A stretch of DNA of 64,000 nucleotides from Cryptomeria japonica (lineage: Eukaryota; Streptophyta; Pinopsida; Cupressales; Cupressaceae): the NCBI RefSeq assembly GCF_030272615.1, contig NC_081414.1:311876164-311940163 (forward strand). The letters are read 5' to 3'. The notes beneath the pieces are model-generated. The model had not been told where the DNA came from and ran no database searches. It saw only the letters and a program-made list of their open reading frames with translations. The stretch's first letter is position 1. Every line of letters begins with the position of its first letter. Made by a program: the position numbers and the translations under genes. Shown piece by piece: positions 11,185-23,040 of this stretch.

Positions 11185-12950
11185 CTAGGCAGGAAGGACG
11201 GCAATGCGGAAGAGATGGGCGTCCGGAAAATCCTCGTTAACACCTTCGGCCGGCTCTCCAGACTTGATCCGTGATAGCTGGTCGGCGATGACATGGCTCT
11301 TGCCAGGTCTGACGATGATGTTGAATGTAAATTCTTGTAACAGCAACAACCATCGGCTAATCCGCCCCTGGATGATTGGCTTGTTCACCAGGTACATCAA
11401 CGCCTGGTGATCCACATAAAATGTGAATGGTGTCGCCAATAGGTAATGTCGGAATTTCTGGATGGAGTATACCATCCCGAGGGCTTCTCTCTCCGTCGTG
11501 CTGTAATTCTTTTCTGCTTTTGACAAGAGTCGGCTTGCAAAATACACTGGGTGGTCTAGCCCGTGGTTGCCAACCTGCGCTAGTGTGGCCCCTATGGCAA
11601 AGTTGGATGCGTCGACATGTACATGGAACTCTTTGTCCCAATCTGGATATGTCAGGATTGGCGCACCTACCAACCGTGACTTTAACTCCTAGAAAGCCTC
11701 TTCTTGGGCCGTCCCCCAGATGTACGGCTCCCCCCTTCATGTCAGCATATCAAGTGGGTATGATACTTGGGCAAAGTTCTTAATAAACCGCCTATAATAC
11801 CCAATGTGTCCAAGAAATGACTTGATGCCAGTGACATCGTCGGGCGCCTCCATCTCCACAATGACCCATACCTTGTCAGGGTCAGTCTTCAGTCCGGCCT
11901 TGCAGACGATGTCCCCTAGTAACTTGCCTTGAGGCACCATAAATCTGCATTTCTTGGGATTTAGGGTGAGGTAGGCTCGTCGGCATCTTTCCATGCATTC
12001 GCCAAGTGTGGCGAGATGTGCCTCTTTCGTGCTGTAAATGGACCAGTCGTCCAAGAATGCTTTGAAGTTTCCTATAGACATTTTGTCGAAAATATGGAGG
12101 ATTATCCGTTGGAAGGTAGCTGGCGCATTGCACAACCCAAATGGCATCCGGTTGTATGCATAGACGCCATCTTCTACGACAAAGGTGGTCTTCAATTTGT
12201 CCTCCTCTGCAATGGAAATTTGATTATATCCGGAGAATCCATCCATAAATGAATAAATTTCATGGCCCGCTACTTCCTCGAGGATGGTGTCTGTGAATGG
12301 TATGGGAAATGGGTCTTTAATTGTGACAGCATTCAAACACCTGAAGTCTACACAGATTCTTATCTGATCCGCCTCCTTTTTCAAGGATATCACAATGGGT
12401 GATACCCATTCGCTGGTCTGGACCTTGAAGATGATTCCTGCTTCGAGCATGCGGTCAATTTCGTCATTTACCCTAGCGGCATAATTTTTGTTCACCCTGT
12501 ATGGCCGCTTCCGTACAGGCACGACTCCGGGAACCAGAGGGATCCGGTGTACACAAAGTTCTTGTGGTACCCCTTTGAGGTCTTTATACGTCCAGGCGAA
12601 CACATCCTTGTACTCTATGAAAATTTTGAATGCCGTCGTCTTCAAGACCGAATTCCAGTCGTCGCCAACCAAAATATTTTTCTGTTCTGAAGTTTCTCCA
12701 AGATTTGTAATTTTAAGTGTGGATTCCTCGTACCTTATGGGCTTACTCTTGTCGAACTGGTGCGCTGGTGCGTCATCCACAGGGGCATCCCCTTCCTTGT
12801 ATTGTCCGTACTCTGGCGGGAACTCGTTCTCGTCAGGTTCTTCTTCGATCTCCAGCATATTGCACTCGTACAATAATTCATAGTCTTCCATTTGCCAATG
12901 GAAGAGCCCTCTCAAAGAATCCGTCTCGTCCTCAGAACGGGCTTGAATTC
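11185..12950 (-). pseudogene. Gypsy-1 reverse transcriptase and RNase H
   Basis: The RT has VPVRKRPYRVN, then IRICVDFRCLN, YNQI, MPFGLCNAPATFQR near 12130, and the catalytic box FLDDWS near 12050. The connection ends with GHIGYYRRFIKNF. RNase H follows with HVHVDASNFAIG near 11610, STTEREAL near 11490 and YVDHQAL near 11410. The frame is shared with integrase but interrupted by TGA at 11737-11739, TAG at 11689-11691 and TAG at 11185-11187. The frame is offset from the gag-protease frame by an indel near 13020-13040. The enzyme would copy element RNA in cytoplasmic particles. The active residues look preserved, but the protein cannot be made in full. Confidence 0.92.
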
Positions 12951-15290
12951 CTAAGATGCCTTCGTCATTTGGTTCCCTGCCATCCTTCCCTTTGTCCGTA
13001 TCGTCGTCCCCGTCGGACTCTGACTCTGTGCCAACTCTTCACTGACCAGTTGGGTTTTGAAGTCAATGATATATGTTCTGTCGGCCTTTTCCATGGACAA
13101 GGTGTTCTTTTTCCAATTGTGGTTTGCTTTTGCCGCCACCAGCCAGCCTCTGCTAAGGATGGCATCATATCCCTTCTTCTTCAATGGGATGACCACAAAG
13201 TTCAAGACGAACGGCTATGTTCCGATCGTTACTGGCTGCGCCATGAGTGTGCCAAGCAGCTTGATGCCGTGTTGGTCTGCTCCCAATAAATTAAAGGTGG
13301 ACGGCCAGAGAGTAGGTTTGCCAAATTTTTTCCATGTTTCCTCTGGCAAGATATTTACTCCCCACCCGCCGTCGATAATGGTGTCGGTCAAGATGGTGCC
13401 CAGTATACCCATTTCCACCACTGCTGGGTGTCTACCATTGTTGATCGTCAGGGCTAATGGGTCTGCCGCTGTCTCGCCAAGGTTGTCCCTTCCATGTGTT
13501 GGTCGGCCAACAAGGGTTATCATTACAGATTGCAAAAGTGCCGTCCGCAAGTGTGGCATACTTTCTAGGAGATCCTTCATTTTGACGGGTATCTCGACCT
13601 GTAGTAGTTGGTTTATAATATTTGTTTCTGCTTTAGAGCGAGAAGTACCTGCAAGCCCGTGTGCGTCCTTGTTCGTCGACATCTCTTTCTCCAGTTCCAC
13701 TCGTGTCTCCAGTGCCTTTCGTTTTTCCGTACGAGGATCTGGGTAAGTGGCTGCTTTCGTCTTGGATCTTGTTATGGCGAGCACATCCTCCGTTTCTACA
13801 TTCAACAAATTCACTCCAAATTTCGGACAGTTGCCATCGTCATGGTCCCCCGGATCGTACCACTTGCAAAGTTTTTGTGGCACTTCCTCCGCTGTACAGT
13901 CCCTGGCAAAATGCCCCCATTGGTTGCAAGCCCGACATTGTATCATCGGCCGCCCTTTAGCGTCGTATTGGATTCGGCTTCTATTATTAGTATTATTATT
14001 ATTGCCTCTTCCTCCTCGCCTGTTGTTCCGATAGCCGCCAGACGACGCGTTGTTGATCGCAGGCTGGGACGTGCCGGCTGGCGCAGACGGTTCCGTAAAG
14101 AGAACCTGTTGGTTATGGGTCCTCATATTGTACGGACACTCCTTGGTAAGGTGTCCGACAATCTGACAAATATCACAAAATGCTTTCTTCGGACAAGACC
14201 CCTTGGTGTGTCCGTCGCTGCGGTAGTCCGTGCACCATAAATCCCCTTCGTCGGCTTTGCTTGTGCTTCCTTTGGTCGCCTTCATCTCTCTCATCATTCG
14301 CTCCACATCTTTCTGGAGAGCCCGTACCTTCCGATTAGACTCGTCATCACTGCTACTGCTTTTGTTAGAAGAGGAATTGTCGTTTGACGAGGATTTATTT
14401 TTCTTTTTCTTGGATGTCTTCTGCTCGCTTTCTAAATCCATTGCCCTATTATAGGCGTCGATATATGAAGAGGGAGGTATGATCTTCATTTTCCGTCTAA
14501 GAGACGTCTTGAGACCTTCCACGAACCACCGTTTTTTCAGTCCGTCTGCAGGCTGGTTCTCCATTTTTCCTAGCAGCTCTTTGAGCCGCCGGCTGTAGGT
14601 TCGAACCGTCTCATTCTTCCTCTGTTTCGTGCCGTAAATTTCGGCTACGATCTCATTATCGTCTTTTAGGAGACAAAACTCCGCTTGAAATTCCTTCTTC
14701 AAGTCAGGCCATTTGCTAATTTTAGCCTTCTCCGTATCGTAGAACCAGTCGATGGCCACGCCCCTTAGGGTTGCGGGAAACTGTGTTACCCACTCGTCCT
14801 GATCGGTAACACCATTCGCTCCCCAAATTGTTTCACAAGTGCGACAGTGGCGGACAGGGTCTTCTTTCTCGTCCCCATGGAACTTTGGAAGTTTTTGTTT
14901 TTGCGCCATGCCTTGTCTTTTTACTACTGGTAGCTGTTGTCCTACTTCGGATGGGTTAGATCCTGTAAGAGGTGCTTGACCGTCGTGCCCCGGTGTCCCT
15001 CCGACACTCCTGGCAGCCCCGGTGTCTTCTTCCTCCCTTGCCTCCTCCCCACTCCGTGGAGTTTCCCTAGCCTCTGGTGTGCGTGACAAGTCCCTCAAGT
15101 CCCTCAACTGAGTTTTAGTACACTCTATCCTACGGCGGATTTCCGCAAGTAACTCCTCCCGACTCCGTGTGTGGCCGTCGGCCTCACCGTCCCCTTCGGA
15201 GCGTTCCTCCTCCCTTCGCTTATACCTCTGTCGCCTTTCCGCTTGTTGTTCAAGGATCAAGGCATGTCGGGCTATTGCACGTTCATCTAT
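12951..15290 (-). pseudogene. Gypsy-1 gag and aspartic protease
   Basis: The frame is open from an upstream stop near 15296. No ATG opens it; an ATA at 15288-15290 followed by Asp-Glu-Arg codons may be a lost start. The N-terminus is charged and helical. The gag core has WVTQFPATLRGVAIDWFYD near 14760, then a Lys/Ser-rich stretch. Four CCHC-like knuckles follow. Two are canonical (CDICQIVGHLTKEC near 14160 and CRACNQWGHFARDC near 13925). Two have Tyr for the second Cys (near 14225 and 13855). The protease has IIDGGWGVNILPE near 13370, a DGG-type active site as seen in Tat-like elements, with Trp where Ser is usual. An in-frame TAG is at 13215-13217. An indel near 13020-13040 shifts the frame toward RT. 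Confidence 0.88.
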
Positions 15291-15890
15291 ATACTATTGC
15301 TTATTTTTGTCTTTATTCAATGTATTGGGCATTAATTCCCATACGGCTTTATATATAACAACGACATATAAAAAGTAGAACACTTTTATTCATTCATCCT
15401 GTGGGATACAAGTCTATGTCAACAATATGACATAATTATTACAATGAGTGTTCTTTATTCCGCCTCGTACGGCTCAAGGTTCAAGTGTCCCGTTGCATGC
15501 CATCCTGTTGCGCTTCCCAACGACGGTTGTTTTCTTCATACTGTAGGAGGGTTTGTTGGCATCGTTCTTCGCAAGCAATTTCCTCCAGGCGAGCCCGCTA
15601 TGTGAGCAATCGAGGGAGGTGGTTTGTCAACTGATTCACCGCAGGGCTAACTTCCAATGTGGTCCACACGGCACTTGTTGGAACTTCCGCCTCCGTGGCC
15701 TCTCTTCAGACGTAGGTTTCGATGGCCACTTGAAGCAGGATTGAAAATTCCCTCGTTGTAGTATCTTCTCCGTCGTAGAGCTCTGTTCGCGCGTCGTCTG
15801 CCTCAGGGTTAATCTCGCTCGCGGGTAGGCCCATCTTGTCCGTACGCCATCCGCTCCTTTTCCCGAGTCTGTCTAGGCAACGATGCCAAA
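15291..15890 (-). other. Gypsy-1 untranslated leader and primer binding site
   Basis: This non-coding leader lies between gag and the 5' LTR. Right beside the LTR, the minus strand of 15871-15890 reads TTTGGCATCGTTGCCTAGAC. It resembles the TGGCRYCGTTGCC primer sites used by Athila/Tat-like elements, which I recall as tRNA-Asp type. The match is incomplete, so the tRNA assignment is tentative. Confidence 0.5.
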
Positions 15891-16154
15891 TGTTTTGCCA
15901 ATAAAGTGTAATTCAATGCATTGCAGAAATAATAGACATGACAGAATATAAAGAAACTCAGATCTTCCTTGATTCATAATAATGTCAGTACAATGACAAT
16001 GACCATACTAACTCCGTCCCCATGACCAAGGACTCGCTAATATATAAAGGTGACTGGTCAGTTACCCAGTGTGAACTGTTGACAACGGACGGGTTAACTG
16101 CTGTCATTAACTCTAATTACATTAAATGTCTTATTGCTTAATTACCCGACAACA
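15891..16154 (-). repeat. 5' LTR of Gypsy-1 (264 bp)
   Basis: It is a direct repeat of 621-899, followed immediately by the target duplication AGCTG at 16155-16159. Confidence 0.95.
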
Positions 16155-17094
16155 AGCTGTCCCCAAGATGGTTGACGTATTCTTGAACATCCCTTGGCTG
16201 TCCTAGGGATGGCTAGCCAGCCTTTGTCATTTTTGGGGTGTTTCAAGAATGTCCCCAGGATGTTTCTAAGGCATCTCTGAGTCCCTAAAATGCTTCGGGG
16301 ACAGGGCAGGAGATGTGTCCCTACTTTGAAATATAATTTAATAATAAAATTAAAATACAAAATAATAAAAATAAAAATAAAATATAGAAGAATATAATTA
16401 AATATAATTAAGATTTGATTAAAGATAATGAATGATCAAAAGGCATGAAATGATAAGTTGTGACTCCCCCAAATATGAGGTATAAAAGGGAGGAGAGAAC
16501 TCATTTGACAAGGAGATAATTTGGGAATGAGAAGTGCGGATCTGATTTAAATAAGAAGTGCAGGTCTGATTGTGAAAGGTTGTGTCGCTTTCAAAGGGCA
16601 GAAATAATGAAGAGTTGCACTCTTTCAAAGGGTGTGTCTCTTGCCAAAGGGCATACATGATGAAGAGGTGTGACCTCTCCCTCATTTTGAGAGATATAAA
16701 GGAAAGGAATCAAAAGCATCCAGTGACAGCACCATGGATCAGATCAGATCAGAACTGTTATTAAGTTACAGCCGGTAACATCCTTGTTATTGGTGGTATG
16801 CATGGAGATGTGTTTAATAAGTATGCTTAATATATGAAGCCCGATAATGTTCGCATCCAGAATAAATAGTAATATTAATCTGGACTGCAATATGTATGAC
16901 AGTCCTCCAATTTCATATATATTCATAATACATAAGAAATTAGTATACAAACAGTCTAAATCATGTTATTACTTTCAGTATATAAGTAGATTGGAATGAG
17001 ATGTTCCAAAGAGGGGCAGTCTAAATCCAAGCAATACATTAAGTTCCAAGATAGGGTGGGGATCAACGACCCATAAGCCTTGAGGGTATAGACA
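16155..17094. other. Right flank of Gypsy-1; AT-rich and LTR-like debris
   Basis: The first ~180 bp are the other half of the locus split by Gypsy-1, with repeated GTCCCC/GGGGAC words. An A/T-rich stretch with many AATAAAAT words follows at 16325-16420. From 16440 there is promoter-like DNA with TATAAAAGGG at 16481-16490, then AGATATAAAGG near 16690. Imperfect CTTTCAAAGGG/GCCAAAGGGCA repeats occur at 16588-16650. This could be part of an old LTR, but I found no partner copy. No gene is supported. Confidence 0.35.
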
Positions 17095-18061
17095 TGTTGG
17101 TGTACGTTTTATCATATACCAAACATTAGAATACAATATCCAAGGATACTATTTTCTATCCTCTCCTGAACAAAATCACTACTTGTGCCAAGATTGCAAG
17201 AAAGACCACAAGGCGACTCCAAGGTCTATATGTGCGAATGGGCGACTTTATGTGGATAGCTTCTTGGGTAGTGTGTGCTGAAATACAAGTGGGACTTACG
17301 CTTGACAACTAGTATCATTCACAAGCTGGACTTAAGCGAATTTATCAATAAATGCTCTTTGTTTTTGGATTTTCTAATTTGGGATTTCAAAAAAGGATAA
17401 AAGGATAAGGGTTTAGGAATTCTATGCTACTTCTAAGCTATTCTTATGAACTCAAGAGACGGTAAAGATTGGGTGAAATTGGTAACGACACTTTGTTTCG
17501 CCATACTTGGACAACTACGCAAAGTGGGTGCAATCTTCTAGGGTTGTGCTTAAGATTTTCACACTCATGAATAACACCAACAATTGAACAATATTACTCA
17601 TAGTAGAAGTTAAGAATCCACATCAAAAGCTCAGGCTAACTTTACACGTTGAATGAAAATCATCCATCCAACAAAAGTATGAGCAAAATTTCACCAATCT
17701 AAACTATCAATCCTACATTCATCTAACAACTTCAAAGCAAATTACTTAAAGCAAATCTATTCTGAAGAAAATATGCAACCATGCAACCACTTGATAACAA
17801 TAAGACTTCAAAACAATACTGATAATGAACTTTTTATTATCCAAGTAGCTCTACGCAACAATTTCATAAATCTCTCCACACTAAATGAAATGAGAGAATG
17901 CGTTTATATAGAGTTTCTGAAAACAAATGAAAGGCCAAGATCAATCTAAGATCAATGGTTGAGATTAAGACAACCTAACCCTAATTAGGGTTTCCCAAAA
18001 TAAAATTAATATCCAGTGCACGCAAGACAAATGGCACAAGGTGCTATTTTTTAGGATTTCA
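17095..18061 (-). repeat. Candidate 3' LTR of an aORF-carrying Gypsy remnant
   Basis: On the minus strand this 967-bp block begins TGAAATCC at 18061 and ends CACCAACA at 17095. It directly follows a purine run, ATAGAAGGGGG (18062-18072). The TG/CA ends plus the polypurine tract right after an aORF match the Gypsy-1 layout. I see no second copy in the window, so this is a single, probably truncated-element LTR. Confidence 0.5.
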
Positions 18062-18072
18062 CCCCCTTCTAT
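18062..18072 (-). other. Candidate polypurine tract
   Basis: ATAGAAGGGGG on the minus strand lies between the end of aORF-2 and the candidate 3' LTR. It overlaps the last aORF codons. Confidence 0.5.
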
Positions 18073-21052
18073 TGAGAAGCAGAAAGTTCAATGAACTTGG
18101 ACACAATTTGATCAACCTCTTCCATCGTGACATGTGGCAGTACGCTGACTCTGAATTCTAATCCTTCCAAATCATCTGCACATACAGCAAAAGTGATTTC
18201 CCAATCTAATTCCTGTTTTTGGAAAGCATCTCTGATGGATATAAGGTTCGATGCCTTAGCCAGATTCTTCTTCAGGACTGGTCCAGTAGAGAACATTTCC
18301 TGTGTCTTGTCTTTCAGGTTTTCTAACTTCATATCTTTCTCTCAGATAGTTTCCTTTTCAAGTATCTCTACAGCTACAAGGTAAACCTTGTCTTGAATTT
18401 CTTTTATCATCTCCTCAGCCCTGTCAGCATCTGCCTTTACTTTCTCCAAAAATTCACTGTGTGCAACCAATGTCCAGTGCCAACTGCTAAAGTCATATGC
18501 AGCTCTTGCTTCTATTACATTTCCATCAATTAGTTCTTGCTTCGAAACTCTTTTCAATACTCTAAGGCATGGAATAATTCTTTCTTGGATGTCTTGAAGG
18601 TTAGTCCATGCTTCTACCATGCTTGTAGTTTTGGAGAGTAAAGAGGAGGTTTGTCCATATGTTAGTGCTAACCTTTCCACAAATGTGGCAGCCTCATTAC
18701 TTGTGCTTTCCATCCATGACTTGGTCTCTTTGGCTGTTACTGCTTGTTGCTCAGAACTTCTGACTGTTTCTTGTGGATTCGGGAGTGGAGGAGCTTCTGG
18801 AGTGGCTTGGTTAAGTGGCTTAGTCAAGTGTTGAATGTATTCTCTCAGGCGCTCAACTTCTTTCTTATATTCCTTCTTTTCTACTTCCTTGTCCACTCTT
18901 GCCTTCATGGAAGCGACTGTATTATCCAAGTCTTCAACTTCCCGCTTCTTGGTAGTTGGTCCTAAACTGATTTTAGTGACATCATATTCATGCGGACCAA
19001 TATCTCCCTTCTCCTTGTCCACTTTTGGCACAACAATTTGCACTATCCTACAGCCGGCTTCAACTTTTTTCACACATGATATCCCGAAGGGCGGAAATCA
19101 TTCGTTCTTGGAATTCACCTTCCTCAACATTTATTTCATTGTTCGACTCCAATACTTCTGTGTTGGTTGGAGACGAAGGCTGATCATCTTCTTGATGGAT
19201 TGACTCTACGTTTTCTTCATGAACTGGGGAGGGAATTTCCATCTCTGCCAATGACTTATCCATGGCCAATATATCATTTATGTTCGCTAATGTGGTAGAA
19301 CGAGATGGTTCTAGCCTTTGTTTCTTTTGAGTAGGCCCTTCATTCACAACTACCTTCCCTTTCTTTTTAGCACTTTCAATTGGTTTGGCACTTTGAGTTG
19401 CTTCCTCATTTAAAGAATATCCTTCTGCTTCACCCATCAGGTCATAAGTCAAGATTATATTTCTCCGTCTTAATCTGACACTGCTGATCAAGCCACCACT
19501 TGGAATATTTCATAATTGGCTGCATCAAGGTCATCAAGTCTGCATGCTCTGGTTCTGACCATTTGATAGGAGAAAGAGGTGCATGCTCATCAAAGCCTGG
19601 TTGAGTATATTCTGCATTATCTTCCATCTGATCCGGTACATGGAAAGGTTCAGTCGTTCTGATCAAGCTTACTGGCAGTCTGGAACATAGTCTTTTCCTG
19701 ATGTCAAATTCATCTGCAACATTTGCCCAATAATCTTCTATGTCCACTCTATGTCTGAACCTTTCTCCATTCACTGATCCAATATTGCTGAGAGGATCAT
19801 AGTTAACTCTGGACCAGTAGAATGTAAAGGGATACCACTACATCTCTAGCCTGACACTTTCAGTTGCCTGTGCTGTCGGACAAGACTCCTCCATATTTCC
19901 AATAAAGAATGGAAAGGTAATTGCTGCCTTCTGCCTTATTCTTTTGAAGCTTTGATATGTTTTAAGTTGTCTGCGAACTTCAAGTAGGACCATCCTGTTG
20001 GTTGGATAGATTGGAAGTTGGTAAGGACGACCGTCAAAACCTTGGACTCTTATGTATGTAAATTTCGGAAATTGGATAAATCAGGATCCATACTTGCTGA
20101 TTAAACTTTTGGCTTCAAGAGATAACCTTAGGTGAGTTCCTCCTTGTAATGTCCTTGTGATGTACATTAGGAATGCATCATTCACTCGCTTGAAGTGGGT
20201 TTTCTCCTTAAGTTGTAGCTGAGAATAACAGTCATAAGACTTGAATTCATTTTCTCCATTGCCAACTATGCCTCTGCAGATCAGTCCGGAATATCTAAAA
20301 TTTCTGGCCAATGAGTAGATAATGTAGGAGCTCATGTAGAATGACTTTGTCTTCTCCAAATTTATCAATAGTTCATGAAAATTGTTGTTGATTATGCGGG
20401 ACCAATTGAACATTTTGACTCCCGAGGTAATTTCATCTATGAAGTAGTACATCCATGTCTTGAATGGTGCACCCTGAGGGCAGCCCATTACTCTATTCAG
20501 TATTAGGATGATATCACCATATTCTTCTTTGAAGTATGGATGCAACAGATACTTTGGCACTTTTCCTTGGGGTCTTTTCTTTTCCGACCAGGACTTGTTA
20601 ATATTTGCTGCACAAAGTTCAGACTGGTTATCATAGATCCTTTGGGTATCTTCTTTGGTCTAGTAGGAGGTTTTATTGTAGTTTGGAATTCCAAACGTCT
20701 CTTGAATGGCTAACTCTGAAAGATTAGCTAAAACCCTTCCATCAGGCGCAATGATCTCTCTTGATGGTGCATTGTAGTGAATAGCACACTCGACTATCAT
20801 CTTAGCACACTCCTTAGTCGGAGGAAATCCAACTGCTTGGATGATGCCATTTCTCATCATCCGGCAAGCAATGGGTGTCGGCAGGTATCCATCATGCCCA
20901 TACATTCTCTTTTTGAATTCTTCCAAATCAACATGTCCAAGGTCAGTGTTCGTGACGTTCTTCCATTTAGATTTGATCTTGGATTTTGGCTGCACTCCCT
21001 TACTAGTGAACTTCATTGGTACTTTTCTAGAAGGTGTTTCTTTGGTGGTCAT
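18069..21052 (-). pseudogene. aORF-2: long degraded retrotransposon additional ORF with C-terminal coiled coil
   Basis: About 1,000 codons can be followed on the minus strand from an ATG at 21052 (MTTKETPSRK). The first ~535 codons are one frame, with stops at 20660-20662, 20081-20083, near 19840 and at 19442-19444. An indel near 19450-19490 and another near 19060-19073 lead into the C-terminal frame, which has one more stop at 18342-18344. The N-terminal domain contains QETFGIPNY near 20690 and HLRLSLEAKSLI near 20120. The middle is acidic and Lys-rich. The C-terminal ~300 residues are Lys/Glu/Leu-rich and probably coiled coil. The FGIP motif, basic start and coiled-coil end mirror aORF-1. 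No enzyme motif was recognised; function unknown. Confidence 0.7.
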
Positions 21053-22040
21053 CAACCTGCAAAACACATGAAAATTCAATATTATTTCTAAGGTTTTAAT
21101 TCTGATTTTTTATTCTTTTTCTTGGAATTTTCACTTTCAGCTTGTTAAAAAGGTTAAATTTCTGCGAAAAAGCGGACTGAAAGTGAAGAATTTGAGAGAA
21201 ATAAGACAGGATAATAGAAAATTTCAGTCAATTTCAGATTTTGTGTCTTGGAAATTGATCTTTGTGACTGAAATTCACCTTCAATTCTAAAAATTTGTCT
21301 GAAAATCAGAAAAAAAGCACTTAATTTCTTGACTTTCAACACTTAAAAGAATTTTACTTCTTCAAACTTTCTCTTCAAGAAATTAATTTTCACAAAATTT
21401 GAGAGAAAACTTCTTCTCAATTGCTCTCCAAATTCTCAACCTGAATAATGAATTTGAAAGTGATTAGTTGAAAATATATAGTTTAAGGTTTTTAAACTTA
21501 GAAGCTTCTTCTTTGTGTTTTTTTTTCCTAATTTTTTATTATTTTTTTGTGTTTTAATGTTTTAAATCTTTCCAAAATGGAAAGGTTTATTTCTCTCTCA
21601 AAATTTCATCCTTAGCTAAGGAATCTTCTAGATCTTTCTTTGAATTTCCAAACTTCTTGATTTTTTCAAAAATATTTCTAAGCATTGGAAAATAATTGAA
21701 AATATTCATGTGACAAATTTTATTTTCCAACCCATTCGTTTATTGACCCTTGATTTCATGTGCAAATTTTTGTCAAAATTATTTTTCCTTTAGCCAATTT
21801 TTGTCTTTCATCATAGCAAGTTGATTGTCTTCATGTTTTACACACAGGTCATGGGCAAATTTTCATCTGGCTTAGGGATCTTCACATATTCCATTTATGC
21901 CTAGGTTGAATGTTGAATGTCTAAGTCTTGATCAAATTTCCAAGATGTTTGGACAATCTTCTTTGGGGAATTTTAATTTTCCTTTGGGCAAATTCTTCAT
22001 GTTTTCATCCTATCATGTCTAGGTGAACTTTGAACTTCAT
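21053..22040. other. AT-rich non-coding spacer upstream of aORF-2
   Basis: It is AT-rich with T-runs, and I see no convincing open frame on either strand. It sits 5' of aORF-2 (minus strand), where a spacer or leader would be expected. Confidence 0.5.
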
Positions 22041-22045
22041 AGGCT

Positions 22046-23040
22046 AAGGCGGACTTTGCTTAGTCTTTGCCACCTTCATTACTTTAATTGGGCGGACTTT
22101 GAACTCTCTTAGACACACTTCCTCATGGCGGACTTGGAAGGAATTTGGACAATCTTCTTTATTTTGCTTTTCTCCCTTATCTCTTTCAGGGCGGACTTCT
22201 CTTGATCTTAGACATGTTGCTTCATTCCATCATACTTTTCTATCTTTGTCTTAGGTGGAGTTCATGTCTACCTTGCCATCTTGCATATTGGGTTAGGCAA
22301 ACTTTGAAGTGTATTAGGCATTCTTTTTTTACTTGCAATTATGTCTTGTTCTTCTCCTATGTTATGCGAACTTTGCTTGCCATGTCATTATGCTTTAATC
22401 TGCTTTTATCCTCCTCCTTGTGGCGGACTTGGAGTCTCCTTAGACAAGGCAGACTTGGAATGCTTTGTGCCAACTTGTGTTTTCTTTTCTAGATGGCGGA
22501 CTTCATAAGAGTTTGGACACCCTTCATGGCTGGGTGGGGTTTGGGTTGCTTGTGCCACACACTTGATAGAGCGGAGTTCAAGGAAGCTTGGACATGCTTC
22601 TACTTTGCATTGCCTTTATCCCTTTCCACACTAGCATGGGCGGACTTCAAGGGGTCTTGGATATTATGCATAGGGCGGACTTCATGCTTCTTTAGATTGA
22701 TCCAAGGGCGGACTTCATCTTCCTTGTGCTACCTTTCATGTGCCAATGCAGGGTGGACTTTAGACATGCTTGGACAAGACAGGGTTGGTATGATGCTTGC
22801 TTGGGTGGACTTTGGAGGGTCTTTGTCAAGGGAGGACTTGGAGGCTCCTTGGACAATTCTCCTCATACCTTGGGCAGACTTTGAAGAAGTCATGCCATGT
22901 TTACTAGCCACTTGTCTTGGGCGGACTTCATGGATGTCCTGCCATTCTTCTCTACCATAGACGAACTTTGTCTTCTGTCTGCCATTCTTTCATGTGCTTG
23001 GCTTGTCAAACTTGGTCTTCCCTTGGACGAATTTTCATAT
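22046..23040 (-). repeat. Degenerate minisatellite with GGCGGACTT core
   Basis: About 20 imperfect copies of GGGCGGACTT(C/T) recur every ~25-75 bp. Examples are near 22051, 22091, 22125, 22190, 22423, 22495, 22637, 22673, 22707, 22803 and 22918. Each is often followed by a CTTGGACA or CTTAGACA word and a T/C-rich tail with TGCC. Weakened copies (GGTGGAGTT, GGCAAACTT, GACGAACTT) lie between. It lies upstream of aORF-2 on the same element remnant. Tandem repeats near an extra ORF are known in Tat/Ogre-like elements. Confidence 0.75.

Larger units (their letters stand above)
621..16154 (-). mobile_element. Gypsy-1: Ty3/Gypsy LTR retrotransposon with extra 3' ORF
   Basis: This is a complete LTR retrotransposon on the minus strand. 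Both LTRs begin TG and end CA, and the element is bounded by perfect 5-bp duplications AGCTG (616-620 and 16155-16159). Read 5' to 3' on the minus strand it holds the 5' LTR, a primer site, gag, protease, RT, RNase H, integrase, a spacer, an aORF, a polypurine tract and the 3' LTR. There is no chromodomain after integrase, and the RT box reads FLDDWS, which fits a non-chromovirus (Athila/Tat-like) lineage; that assignment is from family knowledge. Without the nested Copia-1 it is about 9.5 kb. The LTRs differ by a 15-bp indel and about 10 substitutions by eye. Multiple stops and frameshifts make it non-autonomous today. Confidence 0.93.

Noticed and set aside
13057-14240. Plus-strand open frames of 190-229 codons opposite gag of Gypsy-1
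   Set aside because: They are GC-bias shadows of the gag frame with irregular composition.
22145-22960. Plus-strand open frames of 115 and 155 codons in the 22-kb repeat
   Set aside because: They arise from the repeated GGCGGACTT units; Trp-Ala-Asp-Phe repeats mirror the minisatellite, not a protein family.
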